Below are positions 56,502-64,000 of a stretch of 64,000 nucleotides of DNA, piece by piece. This DNA comes from Streptomyces sp. NBC_01235 (GTDB lineage Bacteria; Actinomycetota; Actinomycetes; Streptomycetales; Streptomycetaceae). The translations under genes were made by a program, and so were the position numbers. The stretch spans positions 5,332,001-5,396,000 of the forward strand of contig NZ_CP108513.1 of the NCBI RefSeq assembly GCF_035989285.1. The letters run 5' to 3'. The notes under the pieces were generated by a model, which saw only the letters and a program-made list of their open reading frames with translations, was not told the origin of the DNA and did no database searches. Position 1 is the stretch's first letter. Each line of letters opens with the position of its first letter.

Positions 56502-56653
56502 CATGCCGGGGCGGGCGAGTGGGGAAGGACTGCGTCTGTCGTCACCCGTGTCGTCATTCCTGTCGTCGCCTCTGTCGTTTTCGGCCGTGGCGTGGCACGA
56601 TCCCCCGGGCACCGTAAGTTACTGACGGTTAATCACAGTTTGGGGGACGGGGT

Positions 56654-57766
56654 ATGGGTACGGGCAAGCGCGGCCTGCTCGCGGCGGCCGTGACCGTGGT
56701 CTGCGCGGTCACCGTGCTGGGTGCGCCCGGCACCGCGTTCGCCGGCCCCAGCGCTCCCGACCCCGGTCCCAGTCCCACCACGTCGGCGACGGCGGGTTCT
56801 TCGGCCCCTCCGCTCCCCTCGACCGCGTCCAACAAGGACCTCGAGGCCGTCCACACCAAGCTCGAAGCGCTCTACCACGACGCCGCGGTCGCCACCGACG
56901 CCTACAACGCGGCCGAGGAAGCGGCGAAGAAGCAGTCCGCGGAGATCGTCGAACTGGCCAAGAAGATCGTCGCGGGCCAGGCGAAACTGGACGGCCTGAA
57001 GGACCGCGCGGGCGCCGCGGCCCGTGCCCAGTACCGCACCGGCGGGCTGCCGGACGAGGCGCAGTTGATGCTGAGCGACGACCCGTCGGAGTTCCTCGAC
57101 GGCGCCGGCCGGGTGCTCCAGGGCGAGCGCGCGACCAAGGGCCTGATCGGCGAACTGACACGTACCCAGCAGGACTTGGAGCAGTACTCCAAGGACGCCT
57201 CCGCCCAGTGGCAGAAGCTGGAGGCGGGCCGCAAGATCAAGGCGGCGGCCCAGAAGAAGATCGAGACGCAGATCGCGGCGGCCGAGAAGCTCGAGTCCCA
57301 GCTGGAGAAGAAGGAGAAGGAGCGCCTCGAACAGCTGGAGCGGGAGACCGCGCAGGAGGCGCAGACCGCCTGGCTGGACACGGGCGTTCTCGACGAGATC
57401 AACAGCGCGGCGTCCGTACAGGGCAAGAAGGCCGTGCAGTTCGCCACCGCGCAGATCGGCAAGCCGTACGTGTGGGGCGCCGAGGGCCCGGACTCCTTCG
57501 ACTGCTCCGGACTGACCTCCGAGGCCTGGCGGAGCGCCGGTCAGCCGATACCGCGCACCTCGCAGGAGCAGTGGAAGCAGCTGCCGCACGTCGCCGTCGA
57601 GGACATGCGCCCCGGCGACCTGATCATCTACTTCGACGACGCCAGCCATGTCGCGCTGTACGTGGGCGACGGCGCGATCATCCACGCCCCGCGCCCGGGG
57701 CGGACGGTCACGCTCGCGGGGGCGGGCTCGATGCCGATACTCGGGGTGGTCCGGCCGGACGCGTGA
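56654..57766 (+). CDS. Secreted NlpC/P60 cell-wall peptidase with coiled coil (RipA-like)
   Basis: The 370-residue protein is a peptidoglycan endopeptidase cutting between D-Glu and diaminopimelate. A Sec signal (residues 1-30, LLAAAVTVVCAVTVLGAPGT) is followed by a Pro/Ser-rich linker and a long coiled coil (about 60-240, rich in Ala, Lys, Glu, Gln). The NlpC/P60 domain has Cys284 in DSFDCSGLTSEAWRSAG, His332 in DASHVALYVGDG and a third polar residue in IIHAPRPG. Coiled-coil NlpC/P60 enzymes of this type act in cell separation and growth and often need activation by partner proteins. The leader carries a stem-loop. Confidence 0.92.
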   Translation: MGTGKRGLLAAAVTVVCAVTVLGAPGTAFAGPSAPDPGPSPTTSATAGSSAPPLPSTASNKDLEAVHTKLEALYHDAAVATDAYNAAEEAAKKQSAEIVELAKKIVAGQAKLDGLKDRAGAAARAQYRTGGLPDEAQLMLSDDPSEFLDGAGRVLQGERATKGLIGELTRTQQDLEQYSKDASAQWQKLEAGRKIKAAAQKKIETQIAAAEKLESQLEKKEKERLEQLERETAQEAQTAWLDTGVLDEINSAASVQGKKAVQFATAQIGKPYVWGAEGPDSFDCSGLTSEAWRSAGQPIPRTSQEQWKQLPHVAVEDMRPGDLIIYFDDASHVALYVGDGAIIHAPRPGRTVTLAGAGSMPILGVVRPDA

Positions 57767-58016
57767 GGTGGGCCACATGACCCATGGCACCTTCCTCCAC
57801 GCCCCAAACCCCCTGCGGACGTGACGTTCGTCATTCCTGCCCCGTTTCCGCCCTGCCCAACTGCGATACGGAACGCGGCATATGACAGGGGCCAGAGATC
57901 AGGCGGCGTGTCGCACACCATTCCGTTGCGGCGCCTTCTGCCGCTATGGTCCCCGTCGGTGGGTCGAGGTCCCTCGTCCCCGCCATGCCCTCGGGGGGAG
58001 GGAAGGAACCCAGACG

Positions 58017-59501
58017 ATGCCCGTACCCATACCGCGGCAGAGAGCGATCCCGGCCGTGGAGAGCGGTCAGGCGCAGGTCGCGCCCACAGTCGGCGGCCCC
58101 TCCAGGGAAGAAGCCGCTCACCATGAGGAAGCCGTTCGCAACGAGGAAGCCGTTCGCAACGAGGCGACGACACCCGAGAACGACGGCACGCTCAACTCCA
58201 CGCCCGCCGACGGCGTCCACCATGGCGTGAGCACCACCGGCGTGAGCACCAGCACGCCCTCCACCGGCGCGACCTCCACCAGTGGGGCCTCCACCCTCGG
58301 GGCCTCCGCCACCGCGGGAACCGTCCACACCACCCTCACCCTGCTGATGATCGAGGACGATCCCACGGCCGCGCCGATCGTCCACGACCTGCACGACTCG
58401 GACGGCAAGCCGATCCGGGTGCGCACCGCCCGCAACCTCACCGAGGCCGAGCGGCTGCTCACCGACGACGTGCACTGCATCCTGCTGGACCTCGCGCTGC
58501 CCGCGCCCGGCAAGGCGAGCGAGGCCGACGACGAGCTCGCCGTCCTGCGGCACGTGCTCCGTCTCGCGCCCCGGCACGCCGTGCTCGCGCTCACCGCGTC
58601 CGGCGACGCCGAGCGCGGCGCCGAGGCGGTGCGTGTGGGCGCCCAGGACTACCTCTTCAAGGACGAGCTGGACGGACGGCTGCTGAGCCGCGCGATCCGG
58701 TACGCGGTGGAGCGCAAACGCTCCGACACCGCCGAGCGGCGGCTCGCCGAGGGCAAGCTGCGCGCGCAGGAGAACGCCCGCCTGGAGCGCGGCCTGCTGC
58801 CCACACCGCTCCTGGAGGGCTCCCCGCTGCGCTTCGCCGCCCGCTACCGCCCCGGCCGCTCGCGCGCGCTGCTCGGCGGCGACTTCTACGACACCGTCCG
58901 CACCCCGGACGGCACCGTGCACGCCATGATCGGTGACGTCTGCGGGCACGGCCCGGACGAGGCGGCGCTCGGCGTGGAGCTGCGCATCGCCTGGCGGGCG
59001 CTGACGCTGGCCGGTCTGTGCGGGGACGAGCTGCTCAACACGCTCCAGCAGGTGCTGGAACACGAGCGCGACGACGACGAGATCTTCGCGACGCTGTGCA
59101 CGGTGGACATCGCGCCCGACGGCCGCCGCGCGGGCCTGTGCCTGGCCGGCCACCCGGCACCGCTGATCGCCCGTCCGGGCCGGCCCGCACAGCTGCTGCC
59201 GAACGACAACAACGGCCCCGCCCTCGGGCTGCTGCCGGGCGCCCGCTGGCCGCGGATGCAGGTCGAGCTGGGGGCCGAGTGGAGCCTGATGCTCTACACC
59301 GACGGCCTGATCGAGGGGCGGATCGGCGAGGGCCGGGAGCGGCTGGGCCAGGACGGCATGGTGGAGATGATCCGCCGCCAGCTCTCCGAGGGGCTGGGCG
59401 GGGAGGCGCTGCTGCGGGCCGCGGTGAACGAGGTACGGGAGCTCAACGGGGGCGAGCTGACGGACGACGTGGCCGTTCTGTTGCTGGACCGGGTTCCGTA
59501 A
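58017..59501 (+). CDS. Response-regulator PP2C-type phosphatase (RsbU/SpoIIE-like)
   Basis: The 494-residue protein joins a receiver domain (about 106-230: LLMIEDDPTAAPIVHDL, CILLDLALPAPG with phospho-Asp, ALTASGDAE, DYLFKDE) to a C-terminal SpoIIE/PP2C domain (about 270-494: GGDFYDTVRTPDG, DVCGHGPDEAALGVEL, LMLYTDGLIEGRIGEG, ELTDDVAVLLLDR). Such proteins dephosphorylate anti-sigma antagonists to release a sigma factor in response to a histidine kinase. The first 100 residues are disordered and contain EEAVRN repeats and Thr/Ser-rich stretches. The start ATG 58017 follows AGGGAAGGAA. No partner kinase or anti-sigma gene is adjacent. Confidence 0.9.
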   Translation: MPVPIPRQRAIPAVESGQAQVAPTVGGPSREEAAHHEEAVRNEEAVRNEATTPENDGTLNSTPADGVHHGVSTTGVSTSTPSTGATSTSGASTLGASATAGTVHTTLTLLMIEDDPTAAPIVHDLHDSDGKPIRVRTARNLTEAERLLTDDVHCILLDLALPAPGKASEADDELAVLRHVLRLAPRHAVLALTASGDAERGAEAVRVGAQDYLFKDELDGRLLSRAIRYAVERKRSDTAERRLAEGKLRAQENARLERGLLPTPLLEGSPLRFAARYRPGRSRALLGGDFYDTVRTPDGTVHAMIGDVCGHGPDEAALGVELRIAWRALTLAGLCGDELLNTLQQVLEHERDDDEIFATLCTVDIAPDGRRAGLCLAGHPAPLIARPGRPAQLLPNDNNGPALGLLPGARWPRMQVELGAEWSLMLYTDGLIEGRIGEGRERLGQDGMVEMIRRQLSEGLGGEALLRAAVNEVRELNGGELTDDVAVLLLDRVP

Positions 59502-59586
59502 CACCGGCGACCGGGCCGGGCTGGGCCGACTGAGCGGAGACCCGCGGTTTCAGGGTCCCGCTGCTGCCGCCGCCCCTGCGGGGCGG

Positions 59587-59925
59587 CTATCGGCCGCCGT
59601 TGTACGGGCCGTACGGGCCGTCGCTGCTGCTTCCGCCGCGCCTGCGGCCCCAGCCGCCGCCACCGCCCACCTGCTGGAGGGCGGGTCGTACGTCCACGAA
59701 GAAGACGATCGTGGCGACGAGCCCCGCGAGCTGCAGGAAGAGCATCGGTACCAGGAGGTTCACCGCGACCGCGATGCCGAGGATGATCAGCCAGAAGCCC
59801 TTGTTCTGCTTGTTGGCGGCCCGGTACGCGTCATCACGGAACACGGCGGCCATCACCAGTGCCACCACGGCGAGGACCAGCATGGCGAGGTAGAGCACCC
59901 ACACCAGCCCCGCGAAGCCTGTCAT
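59587..59925 (-). CDS. DUF2516-family membrane protein
   Basis: The 112-residue protein has two or three hydrophobic segments (LVWVLYLAMLVLAVVALVMA, WLIILGIAVAVNLLVPMLFL and QLAGLVATIVFFVDV) and a Gly/Ser/Arg-rich tail with GGGGGWGRRRGG. This is the DUF2516 pattern of actinobacteria; function unknown. The ATG at 59925 is used; 59943 (GTG) is possible. It is convergent with the phosphatase gene, 85 bp away. Confidence 0.82.
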   Translation of the reverse strand: MTGFAGLVWVLYLAMLVLAVVALVMAAVFRDDAYRAANKQNKGFWLIILGIAVAVNLLVPMLFLQLAGLVATIVFFVDVRPALQQVGGGGGWGRRRGGSSSDGPYGPYNGGR

Positions 59926-60030
59926 CAGCACAACGCCCACCACCCGATTCGACGCGTCTCGTCTCGACTCGACCTGCTCGTCCCTACGCGGTCACCGTAC
60001 CCGCAACCTTGCTCCCGCTACCCGTACAAC

Positions 60031-60059
60031 GGGCCGGGCACCCCATGAGTGCCCGGCCC
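60031..60059 (-). terminator. Hairpin downstream of the HbhA-like gene
   Basis: GGGCCGGGCAC at 60031-60041 is perfectly inverted at 60049-60059 around a 7-nt loop. It lies 64 bp after the stop of the HbhA-like gene. Confidence 0.75.
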
Positions 60060-60122
60060 GTGACCGTATGTTCCTGTCCGCCGCGTCCGTCCCCGCGGCC
60101 CCGGCCGTCGCGGCCGTCGGTC

Positions 60123-60788
60123 TCACTTGGCCGGCGGAGTCGTCTTCTTGGCGGTGGTCTTGCGGGCGGCCGGAGCCTTCTTGGCGGCGGTCTTCTTCGC
60201 CGATGAGGGCTCGGACACGGCCGCGGCCGGAGCGGGCTTCGGCTCCTCCTTGGCCTCGGCCGGCTCGGCCGCGGGCTCGGCCTTCGGCTCGACCGCGATC
60301 GCCAGCTCCTCGATCTCCTCGGCCGCCTCGCCGCGCCAGGTCTTCACGGCCTGCTCGCCGTGCTCGGCGACCTTCTCGTACGTCTCGCGGGCCTTGACGG
60401 CGTACTCGGCGGCGACGCCGACACCGCGCAGCGCGAGGTCCTGAGCGGACTCGCCGAGCTTCTTCAGGTCGGCGTCGAGGGTGCTGCCGAGCTTCTTGAT
60501 GTCCCCGTCGAGGGTGCCGATGAAGTCGGTGACCTTGGCCTGGAGGGCCTCCTGCGCCTCCTTGGCACGGGTGGTCGCCTCCTTGGCGCGGGCGCCGGCC
60601 TTCTCCTGCACGACCTTGGGGTCGGTGTTGCGGACGGCCTCGAAACGGGCCGGGGCCTCGGTGCGCAGCTGCTCCACCAGACCCGGCACCTTCTTCGCCT
60701 GCTGGAGAGCCAGGTCGGCGGTGCCTGCGGCGAAGTAGAGCGGAGTCGGGTCGCTGAAAGTCTTGCGCAGGTCGTCGGTGATGGCCAT
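60123..60788 (-). CDS. Heparin-binding hemagglutinin (HbhA)-like protein
   Basis: The 221-residue protein has an N-terminal helical domain (MAITDDLRKTFSDPTPLYFA through PGLVEQLRTEAPARFEAVRN) with long amphipathic helices and a Lys/Ala/Pro-rich tail (PSSAKKTAAKKAPAARKTTA), the arrangement of mycobacterial HbhA. There the tail binds sulfated glycans; in Streptomyces a cell-surface or nucleoid-binding role is possible. No signal peptide is visible. ATG 60788 is used (MAITDDL); the upstream region contains repeats (TGCGTCTTGTGCGT at 60831 and 60849). It lies downstream of the XRE regulator gene on the same strand. Confidence 0.85.
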   Translation of the reverse strand: MAITDDLRKTFSDPTPLYFAAGTADLALQQAKKVPGLVEQLRTEAPARFEAVRNTDPKVVQEKAGARAKEATTRAKEAQEALQAKVTDFIGTLDGDIKKLGSTLDADLKKLGESAQDLALRGVGVAAEYAVKARETYEKVAEHGEQAVKTWRGEAAEEIEELAIAVEPKAEPAAEPAEAKEEPKPAPAAAVSEPSSAKKTAAKKAPAARKTTAKKTTPPAK

Positions 60789-60928
60789 GGTAAAGGTCCT
60801 CCCGGATTCGCGTTCGTCGTGTACGTCGCGTGCGTCTTGTGCGTCGGTTGCGTCTTGTGCGTGCTGTACGTCGTTTTCGGCTGAGGGTCGTGCGGGTCCG
60901 CAGCGGGGCGGCCGGTCCCCTGGTCCGG

Positions 60929-61348
60929 TCAACTGGCCGTCTGCTGCGGATCGGCGTCGCTCTTCTGCTCCGAGTCGCCCGCCGCACCGTCGCCGTCCAC
61001 GAACCCGTTCTCCTTGCGGAAGGACTCGTAGATCTGGAGCAGCACCTGCTTCTGCTGCTCGGTCAGTGTGGGATCGGCGAGTATGGCGGCACGTGTCTCC
61101 ACCTCGTCCCGGTCCCGCTCCGCGTCGAGGATCCCGGCCCGCACGTACAGCGTCTCCGCGGAGATTCGCAGGGCCTTGGCGACCTGCTGCAACACCTCCG
61201 CGCTCGGCTTGCGCAGCCCGCGCTCGATCTGGCTCAGGTACGGATTGGACACCCCGGCGGCGTCGGCGAGCTGCCGGAGCGACAGCTGCGCGTTGCGCCG
61301 CTGCTCGCGCAGGTACTCACCGAGATTGCCGACGTTGAGCGATGCCAT
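60929..61348 (-). CDS. XRE-family transcriptional regulator
   Basis: The 139-residue protein has a helix-turn-helix of the Cro/CI type near residues 10-65: LGEYLREQRRNAQLSLRQLA, VSNPYLSQIERGLRKPSAEV and LQQVAKALRISAETLY. The C-terminal half (DPTLTEQQKQVLLQIYESFR) is helical and acidic. A perfect 12-bp inverted repeat lies 27 bp upstream of ATG 61348, consistent with autoregulation. The order with an HbhA-like gene downstream is common in Streptomyces, to my recollection. Confidence 0.92.
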   Translation of the reverse strand: MASLNVGNLGEYLREQRRNAQLSLRQLADAAGVSNPYLSQIERGLRKPSAEVLQQVAKALRISAETLYVRAGILDAERDRDEVETRAAILADPTLTEQQKQVLLQIYESFRKENGFVDGDGAAGDSEQKSDADPQQTAS

Positions 61349-61374
61349 ACCTCCACTGTGCACCAGCCCCGCTA

Positions 61375-61402
61375 ACTATTGCAAGCACACGCTTGCAATA
61401 GT
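61375..61402. promoter_or_regulatory. Perfect 12-bp inverted-repeat operator upstream of the XRE gene
   Basis: ACTATTGCAAGC at 61375-61386 is perfectly repeated in reverse complement at 61391-61402 with a 4-nt spacer (ACAC). It sits 27 bp from the XRE start and 128 bp from the kinase-like gene on the other strand, and it probably controls the XRE promoter. Confidence 0.88.
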
Positions 61403-61529
61403 GTGTCGCGTCACGTGAGAGTTCGTGCGTGTGCGTGTGCGGTCGACACCACCCCGAGAAACGTCGAAGCCGTACCGGATTTCTGCTGTGCCCACTCCCG
61501 CGGCCCGCACAGCGCTAGCGTCGGGGCCC

Positions 61530-62102
61530 ATGATCGTATGGCTCAACGGCACCCACGGCGCGGGCAAGACGACGACCAGTGCACTCGTGCAGAAGCTGAT
61601 CCCGGATTCACGGGTGTTCGACGCCGAGAAGGTCGGCGAGACACTCATGGACATCACGCCGGGACTGCCCGGGCCCGGGACGGACAACTTCCAGCACTGG
61701 CCGCCGTGGCGGCCGCTCGTCGTCGAGACCGCCCGCCGCGTACTCGACTACACCGGCGGCACTCTGGTGATGCCCATGACCGTCCTGGTCGAGCAGTACT
61801 GGCGCGAGATCAGCACGGGCCTCGCCCAACACGCCATCCCGGTAAGGCACTTCGTCCTCCACGCCGACCAGGACACCCTCCGCGGGCGCATCGAGGGGGA
61901 CACTCTTCTTGGCCCCTCCCCGTTCCGCCTCAAATACCTCGAGCCCTACGCCGAGGCGGCCCGCACATGGCTGCACGGCGAGGCCGAGGTCGTCGACACC
62001 ACGCACCTCACGCCCGCCCAGGCCGCCCTGCAGATCGCAGAGGCCGTCAAGAGTCGAGGTCCGCGGAACCCGGCGTTCTACTCCTCCGGCTCCCAGGCCT
62101 GA
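61530..62102 (+). CDS. TmrB-like P-loop ATPase/kinase
   Basis: The 190-residue protein begins MIVWLNGTHGAGKTTTSALV with Walker A at residues 7-14, then VFDAEKVGETLMDI, the arrangement of TmrB, a Bacillus tunicamycin-resistance ATP-binding protein. VEQYWREISTGLAQ and VRHFVLHADQDTLRGRIEGD (LID-like Arg) follow, as in small-molecule kinases. It may phosphorylate or bind an unknown antibiotic-like ligand. It starts at ATG 61530. Its 3' end overlaps the convergent isomerase gene by 25 bp. Confidence 0.82.
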   Translation: MIVWLNGTHGAGKTTTSALVQKLIPDSRVFDAEKVGETLMDITPGLPGPGTDNFQHWPPWRPLVVETARRVLDYTGGTLVMPMTVLVEQYWREISTGLAQHAIPVRHFVLHADQDTLRGRIEGDTLLGPSPFRLKYLEPYAEAARTWLHGEAEVVDTTHLTPAQAALQIAEAVKSRGPRNPAFYSSGSQA

Positions 62103-62875
62103 AGCAGGTCGAAGAGACCTCGGTCGCCGTCGACCTTCAGGGAGTCCACAGGAATACGGCCGTACAGGACCATGACCAGCTCACCGGCCGTGCCCCGGAC
62201 AGAGGCGGCGACCGCGTCCCGGCCCTCGCCGGCAGCGGTGGCGTGCATGGCGCCGGGCGTGGGAAGACGGGTGATCCGTGCGCCGTCCGCGGAGACCGAG
62301 AGGCGCCAGGAGCGGCCCTCGGTGGCGTGGAAGTCGACGACAGCGGGCTTGTGCGGCCAGGCACTCGTCGTTGCGCAGCAGGTGGACAGGAACTCGTCGA
62401 CACCGTCGAGTGCCACCTCGTCCGGCAGCGGCTGCGGGGCACCCACGGTGATCTGGGCGTCGTAGGTGTGCACCGCGATCTCCTGGAGCTGGTGCCGAGC
62501 GACGGCACCGGACGTCTGCGGCGACTCCGACGTACCCCACCACGTCCAGCAACCGCGATCCGGGCCCGCCTCCCGCAGTGCGTCCAGTAGCTGCTGCGTC
62601 GATGCGGTCAACCAGGCCAGCAGGGCCTCGCGCTCCCGAGGCGCGGCCGGGGCGCCCTCCGATGCGGACTTGGCGGCGGCGGGCCCTGCGGCGACGGTGG
62701 CTGCCCAGGAGCGGCGCCCCTCGCCCAGGTGCTGCACCAGATCGAACAGCGTCCACTCGGGGCAGGTCGGCACCTGTGCGTCGAGGCTGGGCGCGGAGGC
62801 GACCGCGGCGCGGAAGGCGGTCGACCGTTCGTCGATCAGTCGCAGCAGGGCGGCGAACTCAAGTGTCGTTGTCAC
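62078..62875 (-). CDS. Mycothiol-dependent maleylpyruvate isomerase-family protein
   Basis: The 265-residue protein is of the DinB/MDMPI fold used by mycothiol-dependent enzymes. CPEWTLFDLVQHLGEGRRSW near 38-57 supplies the first metal His, and ARHQLQEIAVHTYDAQITVG near 126-145 the Glu and second His. The C-terminal domain (SVSADGARITRLPTPGAMHA to PVDSLKVDGDRGLFDLL) is the SCP2-like cap. It may act in aromatic degradation or thiol-dependent detoxification; the substrate is unknown. Start ATG 62875. It requires mycothiol made by MshA (54021-55358). Confidence 0.85.
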   Translation of the reverse strand: MTTTLEFAALLRLIDERSTAFRAAVASAPSLDAQVPTCPEWTLFDLVQHLGEGRRSWAATVAAGPAAAKSASEGAPAAPREREALLAWLTASTQQLLDALREAGPDRGCWTWWGTSESPQTSGAVARHQLQEIAVHTYDAQITVGAPQPLPDEVALDGVDEFLSTCCATTSAWPHKPAVVDFHATEGRSWRLSVSADGARITRLPTPGAMHATAAGEGRDAVAASVRGTAGELVMVLYGRIPVDSLKVDGDRGLFDLLQAWEPEE

Positions 62876-63267
62876 ACTGACTCTCTATCACCGCGTTCCG
62901 ACAGCCGGACAGCGTTTTCCACAGCCGACGCGGCGGGTGTTGTGCGCTCCGCGTGGACGGCGCCGTACCGACACCCTCGCCCGTGTGGGCCGCGCACCGG
63001 CTGGGCGCCGAACGCGCCCCTGGAGAGCTGGGGAGGGAGCCGAGGCCACCCTCTCCCACCTCTCCGGCTCTCCGGCTCTCCAGCTCTCCGGCTCTGATGA
63101 TCTGGCGCCATCGCAGGTAGCGGCGGTCGCGGCGGGAGGAGTACGCCTGATAGGCGCGTGGGGGCGGAGGGCGGCCGGACGAGGTCCAAGAGACGGCCGG
63201 GGGCCGGACGGGGTCCGGGGGCGGAAGTGTGACGCCCTGGCCGTCATCCGCGTGGACCGGCGGCACC
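62876..63267. other. Gene-free stretch with short tandem repeats
   Basis: No gene is supported here. At about 63058-63095, CTCTCCGGCTCTCCGGCTCT and its continuation form four or so 9-bp repeats. The rest is high-GC sequence without clear promoter or hairpin motifs. Confidence 0.5.
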
Positions 63268-64000
63268 TCACGCCCTGAGCACCACTTTCCCCACCACTTC
63301 CCGCCCCTCGATCGCCGCGTGCGCCGCCGCGGCCTCCGTGAGGGGGAACTCCGCCCCGACCATCGGCCGCAGTCGGCCCGCCGCGGCCTCCTCCAGGACG
63401 TATGCCGTCAGCCGGCGCACCTCGTCCTCGCCGAACCGCACGTCCCCGATCCCCAGCAGCGTGACGTTCCGGCGCCCCGCCTCCGTCCCGTCCACCTCGG
63501 CGAAGCCGCCCGAGGGCGCGCCGTGGGCGGAGAAACGCCCTCCGTCGGCGACCAACGGGAAGGCCCTGAGTTCGAGTTCACCGCCGACGCCGTCCAGCAC
63601 GACGTCGGCGGACTCGGCGGACTCGGCGCGTCCGGCGCGTCCGGCGCGTCTGGCGGGCTCGGCGAACCCGGCGGGCTCCGCGCGTTCGGCGGGTTCGGCG
63701 GGCTCGGCGCGTCCGGTGGGCTCGGCGGACTCGGCGCGTCCGGCGCGTCCGGCGGGCTCGGCGCGTTCGGCGAACCCGGCGGGCTCGGCGCGTTCGGCGG
63801 GTTCGGTGGGCTCGGCGCGTCCGGCGGGTTCGGTGGGCTCGGCGGGTTCGGTGGCGGTGGGGCTCGCCGTCGGTTCTCCCAGGTTCCCCAACGCCTCCCG
63901 CGCCCGTTCCACCCACCCCGCGTCGGACACGTCCACCACCGCATGCGCCCCCAGGTCCCGTACCAGCGCCAGTTTCTGGGCGCCCCGGGCCGCCGCCAGC
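63268..64000 (-). CDS. Zinc-type quinone oxidoreductase with repeat array in the NAD domain (5' end outside window)
   Basis: The visible C-terminal part belongs to an NADPH:quinone oxidoreductase (MDR superfamily): QKLALVRDLGAHAVVDVSDA, then VVLDGVGGELELRAFPLVAD, FSAHGAPSGGFAEVDG, and the end PLTEAAAAHAAIEGREVVGK. Between VVDVSDAGWVERAREALG and VVLDGVGG, where relatives have a short loop, about 90 residues of Glu-Pro-Ala/Arg-Ala-Glu-Pro-type repeats are inserted (for example AEPAGRAEPTEPAERAEP). The frame stays open through the array. Whether the protein folds and acts is uncertain. It is cut by the right edge of the window. Confidence 0.75.
   Translation of the reverse strand, partial: LAAARGAQKLALVRDLGAHAVVDVSDAGWVERAREALGNLGEPTASPTATEPAEPTEPAGRAEPTEPAERAEPAGFAERAEPAGRAGRAESAEPTGRAEPAEPAERAEPAGFAEPARRAGRAGRAESAESADVVLDGVGGELELRAFPLVADGGRFSAHGAPSGGFAEVDGTEAGRRNVTLLGIGDVRFGEDEVRRLTAYVLEEAAAGRLRPMVGAEFPLTEAAAAHAAIEGREVVGKVVLRA
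63610..63860 (-). repeat. Imperfect 9/15-bp repeat array encoding AEPAxR-type repeats
   Basis: The minus strand encodes runs of Ala-Glu-Pro, Arg-Ala-Glu and Thr-Glu-Pro from units such as GCCGAGCCC and GCGGGCCGCGCC in mixed order. All units are multiples of three, so the frame is kept. The array lies inside the quinone oxidoreductase gene at 63268-64000. Confidence 0.85.

Noticed and set aside
56411..56653. A c-di-AMP (ydaO-type) riboswitch before the NlpC/P60 gene
   Set aside because: Expected because such leaders often precede these genes in actinobacteria, but the conserved riboswitch core was not seen; only simple hairpins were found.
63578..63944. Alternative minus-strand frames through the repeat array
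   Set aside because: All three frames stay open because of the repeat composition; only one continues into conserved quinone oxidoreductase blocks on both sides.

Overview
The window is high-GC actinobacterial DNA and almost certainly comes from a Streptomyces chromosome core with decayed accessory patches. From memory of S. coelicolor, the block mshA / gpm / phoU-phoR-phoP / carD / ispD-ispF / cysS / rlmB / msiK is a conserved Streptomyces neighbourhood. A PHO box, mycothiol genes, MsiK and an SCO4226-like nickel protein agree with this. No database search was run, so all family names are read from motifs.

Layout. 1-3.9 kb: ECF sigma factor (cut by the window edge), arfB, terD and a Tat-exported dimethylformamidase-like protein. 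3.9-6.2 kb: an IS607-type element (tnpA serine recombinase plus a TnpB lacking its zinc ribbon). 6.2-13.1 kb: accessory genes (cytidine deaminase, two SRPBCC-like proteins, a lipoyl-less E2-like acyltransferase, a truncated LD-carboxypeptidase, an HxlR/reductase pair, a GNAT-Nudix fusion). 13.1-20.8 kb: M1 aminopeptidase lipoprotein, pentapeptide protein, a quinone-reductase remnant behind a SoxR/MerR-type box, an MFS pump, an FAD amine oxidase, a rhomboid-like protein and an aminoglycoside-phosphotransferase pseudogene. 20.8-28.0 kb: a tight six-gene minus-strand redox operon (DyP peroxidase, bicovalent-FAD oxidase, small and large GMC dehydrogenase subunits, VioB-type ferritin-like protein, ABM monooxygenase). 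This is the best candidate here for an undescribed pathway. 28.5-30.3 kb: arsM, tRNA-Thr(UGU) and a TnpB fragment. 30.4-44.4 kb: conserved core (msiK, nucleotidyltransferase, DoxX, rlmB, cysS, ispF, ispD, carD, lipoprotein, phoP/phoR, phoU). 44.5-49.6 kb: a Cys-rich peptide next to a nickel-binding protein, a membrane protein/regulator pair, then remnants of IS630- and IS1182-type transposases around an NmrA/MarR pair. 49.7-64 kb: gpm, MFS, DUF2000/AraC pair, YbjN-mshA, methyltransferase, NlpC/P60, receiver-PP2C phosphatase, DUF2516, HbhA-like protein, XRE regulator with a perfect operator, TmrB-like kinase, mycothiol-dependent isomerase and a quinone oxidoreductase whose NAD-binding domain carries a long repeat array.

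How it works together. The phosphate genes are divergently controlled from one PHO box. ispD and ispF overlap and follow carD. mshA makes mycothiol, which the isomerase-family protein at 62.1 kb would use. Several divergent or autoregulated pairs carry visible palindromes. Repeats are unusually frequent: 16-bp, 30-bp, 9-bp and 6-bp tandem arrays touch or enter coding regions. No CRISPR array, rRNA or prophage was seen.
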